DNA from: Caprella mutica
Taxonomy: Eukaryota > Arthropoda > Malacostraca > Amphipoda > Caprellidae
DNA: 64,000 bases
Assembly (NCBI GenBank): GCA_947561585.1
Contig: CANNZV010001833.1
Location: 62,001 to 126,000 of the forward strand
Reading direction: 5' to 3'
Shown one piece after another: positions 31,153 through 42,182 of this stretch. The first letter of the stretch is position 1. Every line of letters begins with the position of its first letter. The notes under the pieces are model-generated. The model had not been told where the DNA came from. It did no database searches and was given only the letters and a program-made list of their open reading frames with translations. The translations under genes and the position numbers were made by a program.

Positions 31153-31725
31153 AGGTCCCCTCCAAGCAAATATTTTTATTGCCTTATTCAACGAGGCTAA
31201 TGTTTCTTATCATTTTGCTGCAAACTGCATCGAATTTGGTAGCTTATACTTAATTTTATATGCTTTTAAAGATTTTAAAAATCAAAACTCTACAAAACCT
31301 ATTTTACTTCCGACTTACTAATTTAAGAAATTTTCAGCCTGAAGAAAAAGAATGTACACTATTTGTTTTGATTGTCAACTAGGTATTAGGTTTAATAAAT
31401 CCATTTAATATTCGTGTAAAGGTATAAAATCGAATAAACTTATTATAGAAACGTTCATATATATACTTTAGGAAACAATTAATATATGAAATATAGGCCG
31501 AAATTCAAATTTGTATCATAACAAAGAGTGTACAATCTTCTTCTTGAGCATCAGATTAGTGATTCGCTCAATTGTTGCTCACTGAGTATTGAAAAACTTT
31601 AAAAACAAATTATAAAATACATACTGAACCAAATTGTATGCAGTTTGCAGAATAATGATCGTAGACCTTAGTTCTATAATATTATGTTATAAGCTCATTT
31701 TTTTCCCGGAGCCTGGAGAGGACCT
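31153..31725. mobile_element. piggyBac-type MITE (copy 1), TTAA target duplication
   Basis: Ends AGGTCCCCTCCAAGC and GCCTGGAGAGGACCT, flanked on each side by TTAA (31149-31152, 31726-31729). TTAA targets with short inverted ends are characteristic of piggyBac-like elements. Interior non-coding. A second full copy is at 59182-59772; partial copies at about 43019-43352 and 45484-45655. Confidence 0.85.
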
Positions 31726-31758
31726 TTAAACAATATAGATTTTTTACATGAAACAGTA

Positions 31759-32019
31759 ATGTAGTTTGTTGTATCCGCTAGTTTGTTGTGTTGTACACTT
31801 GTACACTTCATGATTGATTAATGACCTGGCAGGGGGGCGGCACGCCCCCCGAAATACATATATTGAATATATTTCCAGTTTCCGTGATATTTTCCATTTA
31901 TTACTTCAATGCTGATATATGTGTAATGGGGGGCGTTGCGCCCCCATACCCCCCTGCCAGGTCATTGAAAAATTATGAAGTGTACATTACAACAAATTAG
32001 CGGATACAACAAACTACAT
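31759..32019. mobile_element. Palindromic GC-hairpin MITE (copy 1)
   Basis: Ends ATGTAGTTTGTTGTATCCGC and inverse, flanked by TA. Inside, two short GC hairpins (GGGGGGCGGCACGCCCCCC near 31833; GGGGGGCGTTGCGCCCCC near 31928) and the word TGACCTGGCAGG/CCTGCCAGGTCA face each other, so the whole 260 bp folds on itself. Other copies: 35317-35420 (half), 44041-44230 (left end lost), 44841-45097 (full but diverged). Confidence 0.85.
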
Positions 32020-32811
32020 TACGGCTATCTTTGACCAAAACTGGCCAAAAAGCAAGTTCCCAATCCTTCAGTAATACATAGGAAATAAATAGCTTTAAAG
32101 TCTCATATCACAAAAACTATTAGTTTCTACAAAAAACGGTTTTGATTTTCGGATTCTATGGATAAAAATACTAATAAAAAAAATAATTTTAATTAAATTT
32201 GGTGGGGGTTGTCAAATGGGAAGATCCCAAAATTCACTACTCTCATAGGATTCGAAATTATTACTATATAATGGTTTGCTTTTAGATATCAGTCGATCAA
32301 TCAATGTTTCATACGTCACAGACTCTTAATGAAAGAAATTTACCCGTGCCACAAGTCGCTAGATATTTGGAGACTGCATTAAATTATCTTCAACTACTAA
32401 CTATTAACCCACGCTATTTACAATAAAATTTGCTGACAACTTAGACCTATTTTGAAAATAGTGCATTACATTAAAACATAACTAAATTATCAATATTAAT
32501 TATAAAATTTGAATTTTGCACACAGAGAAAGGATTAGTTGAATCAAATCATATTTGATTTGTTTTGACTAAATTTTATGGTTTATCTGTGCGCCTACCTA
32601 CGTGGTGAGTTGCAGGTACTATTCAATATGAGTTAAATTGACGTTGGTTAAAACAACACATATGTGAGTTGATTATTTTTAATTCCCGATGGTCACAACA
32701 ACTACCTGTGATAGTCAAAACTGCTCGTGATGGTTGAACCAATTATATGTAATGGTTAAAACAACTACAGAACAAGGTTACATCAACTACTTGTGTATGT
32801 TTCTCCAATCA

Positions 32812-33255
32812 CTCCTATGTGTTATACCAACTACTCGTGTAGGTTATACTAACTACTCGTGTAAGTTATACCAACTGCTTGTGTAGGTTATACCAACTAC
32901 TCGTGTAAATTATACCAACTACTCGTGTAAGTTATACCAACTACTCGTGTAGGTTACATTAACCACTCGTATAGGTGATATCAACTACTCATGTAGGTTA
33001 TATCAACTACTCGGTTAGGTTATATCAACTACTCGTGTAGGTTATACCCACTGCTTGTGTAGGTCATACCAACTACTCGTGTAGGTTATACTAACTACTC
33101 GTGTAGGTTATACCAACTACTCGTGTAGGATATACCAACTACTCGTGTAGGTTACATTAACTACTCGTATAGGTGATATCAACTACTCGTGTAGGTTATA
33201 TCAACTACTCGGTTAGGTTATATCATCTTCTCGTGTTGGTTATATCAACTACTTG
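32812..33255. repeat. 22-bp tandem repeat, about 20 units
   Basis: Units of about CTACTCGTGTAGGTTATACC plus AA, with variants (TTATATC, TTACATT, TGATATC, GGTTAGG). The block GTTACATTAAC..GGTGATATC occurs twice (about 32952 and 33152), pointing to a duplication of about 200 bp inside the array. Confidence 0.9.
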
Positions 33256-33299
33256 TAAACTAAGTAAATGTATATCAACTATTATAGTGTAGGTTGAAA

Positions 33300-34870
33300 T
33301 ATCGGTCTGGTTAGCAGTAGCCAGACTTTTTACAAGACTTTTTCAGTCACTATCAATTAGATTAGACTATTTATTTTCTAGGACCAAATCTAACATGTTC
33401 ACATTTATTTTCTACTTTTGCTTCTGTGATATGCATACTATTTTAATTTAAAAAAATAATTGATCACCTAGACCTATCCTTGCTTTTTGAAATGTTTTCG
33501 ATCCTATGAATTGATATATGACTATCAGTTGTAAATTAATAGATTAGATTGAATAAGTAATCTCATCAGGTCAGTTTATAAATAAGTAGTTAGATGACAT
33601 AAATAACTTTACGTAGTGATAAATAGGTAGGCTAGATGAATTAATTAACCAGGCTAGATTACAAAAGTTGATAAATCTTTGATATACTGCAATTGTACTA
33701 TAACTTAATGAATAATAAATTAATGATAAAGCCTTTATCTTCTAAACCATATTTTAGTGCAATTCATCTTACTCATAGGCACTGATATTGAAATATGCTA
33801 ATAGAATTACCAAGGTCAAATTGAAAACGAAATATAAACATTTAAGTTTTAGATTTATTATTTAGAAATTTAATTTGAATTCTCGTCACTTTCTTTCACG
33901 ACTATAGGTTGCCAATTCCTGAAATAAGAGATTCGTATATTAATATATATTGAATAGAAATTCACAGTATCGTTCATATACATTATCAAGAACATCACCT
34001 ACTCTTTTTCCTTTTGTGATGAGATAGCGACAGCTTCGATATTCTTTTCATGTCTGGAATCCCTAAAAGCATATGAAAAAGTAAGAGCTAATCATATTGC
34101 AAATACATATTTAGAAATCATCTAATATTTTCAAATACTTACTTTGACCTAGCATAATTGTTCCTGAACCATTCAAAGGAATTGAAGAGGACTCCGATAG
34201 TTGATGACGTTGATCTACTTCATCAATTCTTCATCAAGATCTGAAAGTAGATTCAGAAAATATAGAAAACCATATATTATTAAAGAAATGAAACGAATTA
34301 TTAACTGAGAATTCTTTCATATAGGTAAATTATTTATATAAAATGTTAAACTAATTTTAAATCTTCAGATGCAGTATAAATTTAGCTCTAATAAATGCAA
34401 TGGATTTTTCTAGCTAATTTTGTTTATTATAAACTCATAATGTAGACTTTAATTAATACCAAGAAAGTATAATATATCAAAAGGCTCACCTCTGGTTGGA
34501 GTTCTCCCTGCTAATCCCTGGACAGTGTTCTCCTCCGACTACCTCCCTGGAAGGAGTTCTCCCAGTCATAGAAAACTAGGGTCAAGTAGGTAAATTACGG
34601 CACTTTAACTAACTGTGGTCTCATATCTCAGAAACGTTAATAACCATCATGACTTCAAGGCACTCGTGAAATGAATAGAACCTATCATAAATTGAGCTTA
34701 AATTATGATGTTCAACAATTCAGTATATAGCTAAACTAATTTCAGAATGATTTTGAGACTCTCTTAATAGGGTCACAATTAGAAATTAAAGAACCGAATA
34801 AGGCTGTGTAACCCTACCTATAGGTACACCAACTAGTTTTAAAATATATAGATTATCAGACCACTTTACT
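33300..34870. other. Unassigned interior of the large element
   Basis: AT-rich; no open frame worth calling on either strand. Several splice-like sites occur around 34080-34260 and 34490-34580 on the minus strand, but no coding exon could be supported. It may hold a non-coding transcript or a fully decayed transposase gene. Confidence 0.3.
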
Positions 34871-34879
34871 TAAGATACT

Positions 34880-35046
34880 AGGATAAGTTCCGAAATATCG
34901 GACGGCTCCACATTTTCGGTCGCGTAAGAAAAACTATGTTAAATTAACTTTTATTTTAATTAGCATTTAGCTATTAGGTAGCTATATACTATATTTCATA
35001 CGTGTCCGAAAATTTGAAATCGCCTGATAATTTGGAACTTACCTTA
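34880..35046. mobile_element. Palindromic MITE, ATCGGACGG family (copy 6)
   Basis: Ends AGGATAAGTTCCGAAATATC with GGACGGC and the inverse CGCCTGATAATTTGGAACTT with ACCTTA. It sits just left of foldback element 2. Confidence 0.75.
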
Positions 35047-35085
35047 TTCTGAGGACAGCGCAGTAACTGCCTAGCCTATGTAGAA

Positions 35086-35649
35086 GGGGTGTAGGTCATA
35101 AGCCCCCCCGGTCATGAACCCCCACGGGCATGTGAACCCCCCCGGTCATGAACCCCCCCGGTCATGAGCCCCCCTAGGTCATAAGCCCCCCGGTCAAGAG
35201 CCCCCCCGGTCATGAGCCCTCCCGGTCATGAGCCCCCCTGTTTTTAAATCCTTATTTACCTATACTATTTAATCCTTATTGACACTTTTGTAGTTCATTA
35301 CTGAATAGACATAAAATATATGTATATCGGGAGGCATGCCTCCCCCGAACCCCCCTGCCAGATCATTAAACAATCATGAAGTGTGCAGTACAACAAACTA
35401 GCGGATACAACAAACTACATTAGTAACTCTCAGTTATTTCTATCTAAGTAATTCTTCATTTGTTTAACTAGGTAAATAAGGATTAAAAAAACAGGGAGGG
35501 GGGCTCGTGACCGGGGGGGCTCATGACCTAGGGGGGCTCATGACCGGGGGGTCTCATGACCGGGGGGTCATGACCGGGAGGGCTCTTGACCGGGGGGGGG
35601 GCTCATGACCGGGAGGGCTCTTGACCGGAGGGGCTCTTGACCGTACCCC
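35086..35649. mobile_element. Foldback element 2: inverted arms of CCCCCCGGTCATGAG arrays, 8-bp duplication
   Basis: ATGTAGAA flanks both sides (35078-35085, 35650-35657). The left arm (35086-35240) is an array of about 15 bp with CCCCCCGGTCATGAGC; the right arm (35490-35649) is the same array inverted (GGGGGGCTCATGACCG). Inner parts of the arms (AAATCCTTATTTACCTA / TAGGTAAATAAGGATTAA) also pair. The loop holds half of a GC-hairpin MITE (35317-35420) with its intact outer end. Confidence 0.9.
35317..35420. mobile_element. Palindromic GC-hairpin MITE (half copy) in the foldback loop
   Basis: Contains CCCCCCTGCCAGATCATTAA and AACAAACTAGCGGATACAAC ending ACAAACTACAT, the right half of the 31759 family; the left half is absent. 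Confidence 0.8.
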
Positions 35650-36089
35650 ATGTAGAAGGTATTGACACTGAAAAAAAACCAGCTAGGTAGGTATGATGCT
35701 TAAATAAGTTAACATATAATAATTTAGGAAAACTAGTATGGATATCAGTTTACAAACTGGAATGCAGTAATCAAAATTTATTATTATAAAAGTTATATAC
35801 TGATAATCAGCTCTTCAAATAACTACCTATATAAAGCCACCAAACTATCAATCACCAATATTTTAGAAAATTTAGGCAGACATTTATCAATTTATTAATG
35901 GAAATAATTAATAATCGATCGGCAGCGATAATAATATTTAATGCATATAACGCTATCGTTTGCACTTAAACTAAAATGGTATTGAGGAGCGTTCACATTG
36001 AACTCGTAACACACTTAAAACAAGATTTGAACTGAAAAGTGTTATGCGAATAAATTAGCTTTGAGGAAAGCATAAGTTGCCACTTACTC

Positions 36090-36660
36090 ATTTGATTGAA
36101 CTCACACATAAACTTAAAAAAAAAGTAGCACTAACTCTCATAGTAAGTTAATTTATACCCCAGATAAATAAGATTAACAGTCTTTGTGGGTTACATTATC
36201 ACACTATGTCATAGTTGTTTTAACTCACACCTAAACTTACAAAAAAGTAGCGCCAACTCTCATAGTAAGTTAATTCATACACTGCAGAATACACTGGATT
36301 AACAGTCTTTGTGGGTTACTATAACACACTATGTCATAGTTGATTTAACTCGCACCTAAACTCAAAAAAGTAGCGTCAACTCTCATAGTAAGTTAATTCA
36401 TACACCAGATACATTGAATTGACAATCTTTGTGAGTTACTTCAACACACAATGTCCTAGTTGTTTTAACATATGTTCAAACTCCCAAAATGTAACTCCAA
36501 CTCTCATAGTAAGTTGATTCAATCCATAAAATGATTTGAATTAACTATGTTTGGTGACACACACGTCATAGTTGTTTTGACACACATGAAAACATGAATA
36601 TAGTCAAACCAACTCACGTAATAAATTGATTCAAAGCATAAATTGTTGACCCATTAAATA
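36090..36660. repeat. About 120-bp tandem repeat, five units
   Basis: The word CCAACTCTCATAGTAAGTTA recurs at about 36131, 36253, 36377, 36498 and 36610 (the last diverged), each unit also having CACTATGTCATAGTTGTTTT and ACACCTAAACT. It is the right-end array of the 32518-36685 element. Confidence 0.85.
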
Positions 36661-36915
36661 TGAGTAAACTTTTTTCTCTGTGTGCTATGCAGTTGTAACC
36701 CATGCTACTTCTATGAAGTTAGGCCTATAAACTAGGCCTAATTGCACCTATTGTTTTCGAAACATTCCTACAGTTGTCGAACCTCTTCCAAACATTTTAC
36801 CTCCATCGTTTGTTTCAGTAAGTGACAAGATCCTCTCCGACCTGAAGAAACTCAAAGTGTAGAACCACGTTCAAACTAAATTCCCTATTGCTATTGTAAA
36901 CAATACATTATTAAA

Positions 36916-39900
36916 ATGGCTGAAAGTAACAAGGTAAGTTAATTAGCTCAATTAATTGCAACTGATTTGTAGACTTGATAGCTAGACATGCGGAGTGTTC
37001 ATTTCTTCGTAGATCACACCTCCTAGTTACAAAGAGAGAGGTTAAGATATGTGGGTGATTTATTATAGAAGTTCCTTCTACCGACCAGTCTGTAGAATGT
37101 TGAATATATATTTATTATCTTTGCGGAAAATCCTGAATATTCCTGTATATTACATGCATTTTAATGAGTACAAAAGCCAAAATAGAGGATTTCTTGGAGA
37201 ACACTTCACCAGTTTCTACAGACTGGTGCCTCGCCGGTGTACCTCCACGAGTCAAGCTCTAAGTCCCATATGAAAGCGTGAATGTGTATATATGTATATC
37301 TATTCCATTTCATACTTAGAGATCAATTTTGTCATTTGTCTTAAATCCAGTTGTTACATTTTCATTATGGAACCTAATGTATCAGTACCCATAGATTGAG
37401 AATAATAATCACCGATTGTCAGATTTAGATCGATGATTATTATCTGTAATTAGAAGATTTTGCGAGTTAGTACGTATCATATTAATATTCGTTTATGTGT
37501 ATTAAAAACTGTTTCCTTAGAAAGGGAAGTTTATTAATATTTTTCTGTAAACACCAACTATAACACGTTCTTCCAACCAACCAGAAGCAAAATTCATATT
37601 ATTAAATTGAATATAGGAATTTGTATGAAGTAATATAACTTATTGCAGTATATTATATAAGCTGTTGATCATACTGCGTTGAATAATTGATCATGAATTA
37701 ATAAAAGTTCTGATGATAGTATCCAAAATTAAGATTTTACGATGCCTGTTCTTCGTAATCCTCCAATCAATACATATAGATTGTAAATGTACCAACTTGG
37801 TAGATCTACCTGTCCTATTTACGAAATTTTCTAACTTCATTATCTAACACCACAGTCTTTTCTCTGGTCCTGTTGGTCACATTATGGGCACTACCAGGAA
37901 GAAAAGTATGGCGTAAGTACTTGCCAAAATTAAATGGGCACACACTTTTTTTTGTAGTATACTCATGCTTCCTCATTAATATCTCTGATTCCTGAATGAA
38001 CATAGTTATTATGGATGACATTTCAAAATATTTTATTCAGTGTCGTACCTAGTATTTCGGGCATGAATAATCAAGTTATTCATCTTTAATTCACCTGTTA
38101 CGAATATTAGAAACAATGAATTAAACATCTACAGGTGAAGCTCTAACAGCGGACAATCTTACAAAGGACAAAAATTGTTCGTTCTAACGGACTGCAGATA
38201 GCTACAACGACATCTTTAAATTTTATTGTTTAACATATTTTTTATCCGTTTACCAAGTATCTAGTCAAACATTTATTATATGTAGAGGTATCCAATTTAT
38301 AAAATTAGTTAAATTACAATCAACACTTTAATGTATTGTTTTCAGATTATGAGTATTTTGATCTAGTTACCCTTTCCCTATAAATTTCCTTTGATTAGAA
38401 AAGTTTTCTGGAAAATAAAAAGGATTATTCTAATTTCATTGTTGCAGATATTTTAAGGTTTTGCATGAGTTTTGAATAGCAAACTATCTATTCATCACCA
38501 GAAGCAGGATCTTATTTATTTGATTTTATTAGATACGTTGTTTCTTGATGTAAGACTTCTCTAAATTCTTTGATTTATTATTTTGTGATTTACTGTATAC
38601 ATATATATTATATGCACAGATGGGCGGGATTGTACTTCTCAAGTACCAAGTTAAAGTACTAAGTAACAAGTAAGTACTTCAAGTACTATTTGAAGTGCTT
38701 TCTAAAAAGTACTTGGAATAATTACTTAGAAGTACTTTTTACAAGTACTTGCTACTTCCCAAGTAAAAAGTACTTTGCAAAGTACATTTTTTTTCCTTTT
38801 AGTTAAGAGATTTTAAAAGATTGGTTCTAAAATCTCTGCAAAATTGAATCTTTTTCTCATCAAAAATGTATTTACAGCCCCGTATACACTAGTAAACTGG
38901 ATAAAAACTAGAGTTTGAAGAGGTCCAACATGTTGGAAAAGTGTTAGTCAAACAGTAGAATCGAAAATTAAGACATTGTATACTTTTATGTGACGGTGAA
39001 TATTTATATATTCTGACATACAATAATGTACATGAGACTTATGAGTTATATTGACCAATTTAAGTACATTGAATATAATTATTTTGTGATACCTAGATAT
39101 CACAACCAATATTTGCCACACATTAACGAATTATAAGCGTGTGGACTTGTACAGTGAGTCACTGTGATGATGTACTATCAGAGAAAAGAATCACTGTGAT
39201 GATGTACTATCAGAGAAAAGAGTCACAGTGATGATGTACTATGAGAGAAAAGAGTCACTGTGATGATGTACTATCAGAGAAAAGAGTCACTGTGATGATG
39301 TACTATCCGAGAAAAGAGTCACTATGATGATGTACTATCAGAGAAAAGAGTCACTGTGATGATGTACTATGAGAGAAAAGAGTCACTGCGATGATGTACT
39401 ATCAGAGAAAAGAGTCACTGTGATGATGTACTATCAGGGAAAAGAGTCACTGTGATGATGTACTACCAGAGAAAAGAGTCACTGTGATGATGTACTATCA
39501 GGGAAAAGAGTCACTGTGATGATGTACTATCAGAGAAAAGAGTCACTGTGATGATGTACTATCAGAGAAAAGAGTCACTGTGATGATGTACTATGAGAGA
39601 AAAGAGTCACTATGATGATGTACTATCAGAGAAAAGAGTCACTGTGATGATGTACTATGAGAGAAAAGAGTCACTATGATGATGTACTATCAGAGAAAAG
39701 AGTCACTGTGATGATGTACTATCCGAGAAAAGAGTCACTATGATGATGTACTATCAGAGAAAAGAGTCACTGTGATGATGTACTATGAGAGAAAAGAGTC
39801 ACAGTGATGATGTACTATGAGAGAAAAGAGTCACTATGATGATGTACTATCAGAGAAAAGAGTCACTGTGATGATGTACTATGAGAGAAAAGAGTCACTA

Positions 39901-41665
39901 TGATGATGTACTATCAGAGAAAAGAGTCACTGTGATGATGTACTATCCGAGAAAAGAGTCACTACGATGATGTACTATCAGAGAAAAGAGTCACTGTGAT
40001 GATGTACTATGAGAGAAAAGAGTCACTGCGATGATGTACTATCAGAGAAAAGAGTCACTGTGATGATGTACTATCAGGGAAAAGAGTCACTGTGATGATG
40101 TACTACCAGAGAAAAGAGTCACTGTGATGATGTACTATCAAAGAAAAGAGTCACTGTGATGATGTACTACCAGAGAAAAGAGTCACTGTGATGATGTACT
40201 ATCAGGGAAAAGAGTCATTGTGATGAGGTACTATTAGAGAAAACTGATGGTGTAACTACTATCAAAATAAAAAGTCACTGTGATGGTCAGAGAAATTGCT
40301 ATAATATAGTCCAACTAAACATTTTTGTCTTATTTACATAAAAAACGAAGACTATATGAATTATTAGTTTTCAAAATATATAGTAAATGTACTTGGTACT
40401 TGAAAGTACTTTAAAAAGTACTTGGTATTTGTACTTTGAAAGTACTTTCTTATTTGAGTACTTGGGCAACTACTTCAAGTACATTGATTTACGAGTACTT
40501 GTACTTAAGTACTTTCGATGTACTTTTCGCCCATCTCTGAATGTGAATAGTATGAACGTAAATAAACTTCTCCCACTACATATCAGCTGGAAATTCGTCA
40601 TACTAATGACTGGAATGTGGAAATAGCTTTTTTCTATCCTTTCCACAAGTAGGAGGAATATTTACGAGGGCTACACGGTAACAGACTCTTCATCTATACC
40701 ACAGATCATTGAACACACGCCTCAGAATTTGCAATATCAATTGACACGCAACATTGAAGTCAAATAACTAATAAGGACTATGCTACTTTTTTTATTAAAA
40801 ACTAAGATCTCAAATATAGACGAACGATTTTCTCTCGTTTTCAGAACTCCTTTGATGCACTCCCAGATGAAGTGATTTTGAAGATTTTTGGCAACCTGGA
40901 TAGAGAGGCTGATAGATCCAATGTAGCGAAAGTATCTCCTAGGTTCAACAGGCTGTCTAAGGATAAAGACGTGAGAAGAGAGATCTACATAACGGTGAGT
41001 TATTGTGTAAATTGGTAAATTATTAATTTGGTAACTCAAATACAAATCAAACTTTCTGGATATCGAAAGAAATGTCTCACTCTCAGAATTTAATATTTGA
41101 ATTAAAAGATATTGGGAATGAACAACCTGAGATTGATTATTTGAAAATGAGAACTAAAATTTAATACTGAAAATATGATATGATTATTTTATCAATTCGT
41201 TTATATTTTCTTCATCAGTTGGAGGAAATTAAGAAGAATTCCGGTGATGAGAGTGCAAGAACCATGTTTGTAGAGCAATTAATGAATGACATTAAAAACT
41301 CGAAACGCTTGAAGATAGTTATCTTTGACAGAAGACCAGCAGACAATGATAATGCCACACCATCAGATTATTATAAAGCCTGCACTGAAACTAATGACAT
41401 AATAAACATGATTAATGTTGAAATCAGGGGTAAGGGGTATTTCAGGTTTGCCCATACACATGAATGCATTCATTTTTCCCATGTTCTTACGTTCTTCAAT
41501 GTAAACACTGTCGGAATATATGATTCCTTGGCTTTCTGTTCAACAAATTGGTTATTGAGATGGTCAGCAGATGCATGGTTGAAAGAAGGATGTCAAAATT
41601 TGGCATGCTTAGGATTAAAGGGAAATGTTGGAAATGATGGCAACCATAGCACCAAAGAAGAGTAG
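36916..41665 (+). CDS. F-box protein gene 1 (three coding exons, 204 residues)
   Basis: Exons 36916-36933 (MAESNK, donor GTAAGT), 40845-40994 (acceptor TCGTTTTCAG, donor GTGAGT) and 41219-41665 (acceptor TTCTTCATCAG, stop TAG), all phase 0. Exon 2 is the F-box: NSFDALPDEVILKIFGNLDR then NVAKVSPRFNRLSKD. F-box proteins bind Skp1 and bring substrates to SCF ubiquitin ligases (family knowledge). Exon 3 encodes EEIKKNSGDES.., LMNDIKNSKRLKIVIF and a Cys/Trp-containing end; it looks like a truncated relative of exon 3 of the second F-box gene. Intron 1 is 3.9 kb and holds a hAT-like element with a minisatellite. A possible non-coding upstream exon follows the acceptor-like TCGTTTGTTTCAG near 36819. 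Confidence 0.75.
37085..37226. mobile_element. Short MITE, CAGTCTGnAGAA type (copy 2)
   Basis: 142 bp; ends CCAGTCTGTAGAA and TTCTACAGACTGG. Shares CAAAATAGAGGATTTCTTGG with 13415-13562. Intron 1 of F-box gene 1. Confidence 0.75.
37230..38614. other. Intron 1 of F-box gene 1, left part
   Basis: AT-rich, no gene. 38135-38215 has the dispersed AAAGGACAAAAATTGTTCGT fragment also seen near 30826. Confidence 0.4.
38615..40539. mobile_element. hAT-like non-autonomous element filled with a minisatellite
   Basis: Ends CACAGATGGGCG and inverse of CAGAGATGGGCG, followed inward on both sides by dense AAGTACTT words (38631-38790, 40385-40525). The ends resemble those of hAT elements (compare CAGAGCTGGGCG at 13594). 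No matching 8-bp flanks were found, so the boundaries are tentative. The core is the 32-bp array below. No transposase. Confidence 0.65.
39152..40285. repeat. 32-bp minisatellite, about 35 units, with a 640-bp higher-order duplication
   Basis: Units contain AGTCACTGTGATGATGTACT followed by ATCAGAGAAAAG; variants are CTATG, CAGTG, CTGCG, ATGAG, ATCCG, ATCAGGG and ACCAG. The ordered run CTGCG, ATCAGGG, ACCAG occurs at about 39388 and again at 40028, exactly 640 bp (20 units) apart. Confidence 0.95.
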
Positions 41666-41669
41666 TTTT

Positions 41670-42180
41670 AATTTCTGTGACAAACTTCTACCTACCGTGA
41701 ATATTCAGGCACTGGTAAAATATCTGTATTTTAATGATATGAACCATCTTTAGAATAATATTCTATACGGTTCATTACTAATTTGAGAAAAAGATTCAAA
41801 TACCACTGCTTACACGAAACTGTCATTTTGGGGATTCTACCCACTTCACTATTTTCTCTTTCTCAAAACAAAAGTTAAAATTGAAAATACAATTTGTTGG
41901 TATCATTTCTCCTCGATTTTTTAATTCAGATGTCTTAAAATAATATAGTAGTTTGATTTAGTTTTAATTGTAAGTTTTACAGTTAGTTAATGAAACATGA
42001 ATATTTAATTAATATCTCGAGATTTTTTGATATAGAATGTTTGTGGTACCATCCATGTATTACTGAAGTAGTATGACATATTTGGTATGTCCACTGACGA
42101 CATTCTTAACATGATTTTCAATGAATGATATTCCTATTAATGTTCAGTAAATTCTGTTTTAGATGTTCTCTTTTTGAAAG
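41670..42180. other. Region 3' of F-box gene 1
   Basis: AT-rich, no gene and no clear AATAAA close to the stop codon; AATAAT occurs near 41755. Confidence 0.4.
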
Positions 42181-42182
42181 TA

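Larger units (their letters stand above)
32518..36685. mobile_element. Large element with 13-bp inverted ends and tandem arrays near both ends
   Basis: GCACACAGAGAAA at 32518-32530 is matched by its perfect inverse at 36673-36685. Near the left end (32640-32780) and the right end (36090-36640) are arrays sharing GTTAAAACAACTA in opposite orientation. The 4.2-kb interior holds a 22-bp satellite, unassigned DNA (33300-34870), an ATCGGACGG MITE and foldback element 2. No target duplication or transposase was found, so the boundaries rest on the inverted ends and end arrays. Confidence 0.55.

Noticed and set aside
31127..31321. Small frame of 64 codons
   Set aside because: It overlaps the end of a TTAA MITE, has no homologue I recognise, and the second MITE copy does not keep it as a gene.
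35086..35649. G-runs considered as telomeric or G-quadruplex regulatory DNA
   Set aside because: The exact inverted arms and 8-bp duplication explain them as a foldback element; no telomere repeat is present.
39152..40285. Second regular array considered as CRISPR
   Set aside because: 32-bp units follow each other directly with only point variants between them; it is a minisatellite.
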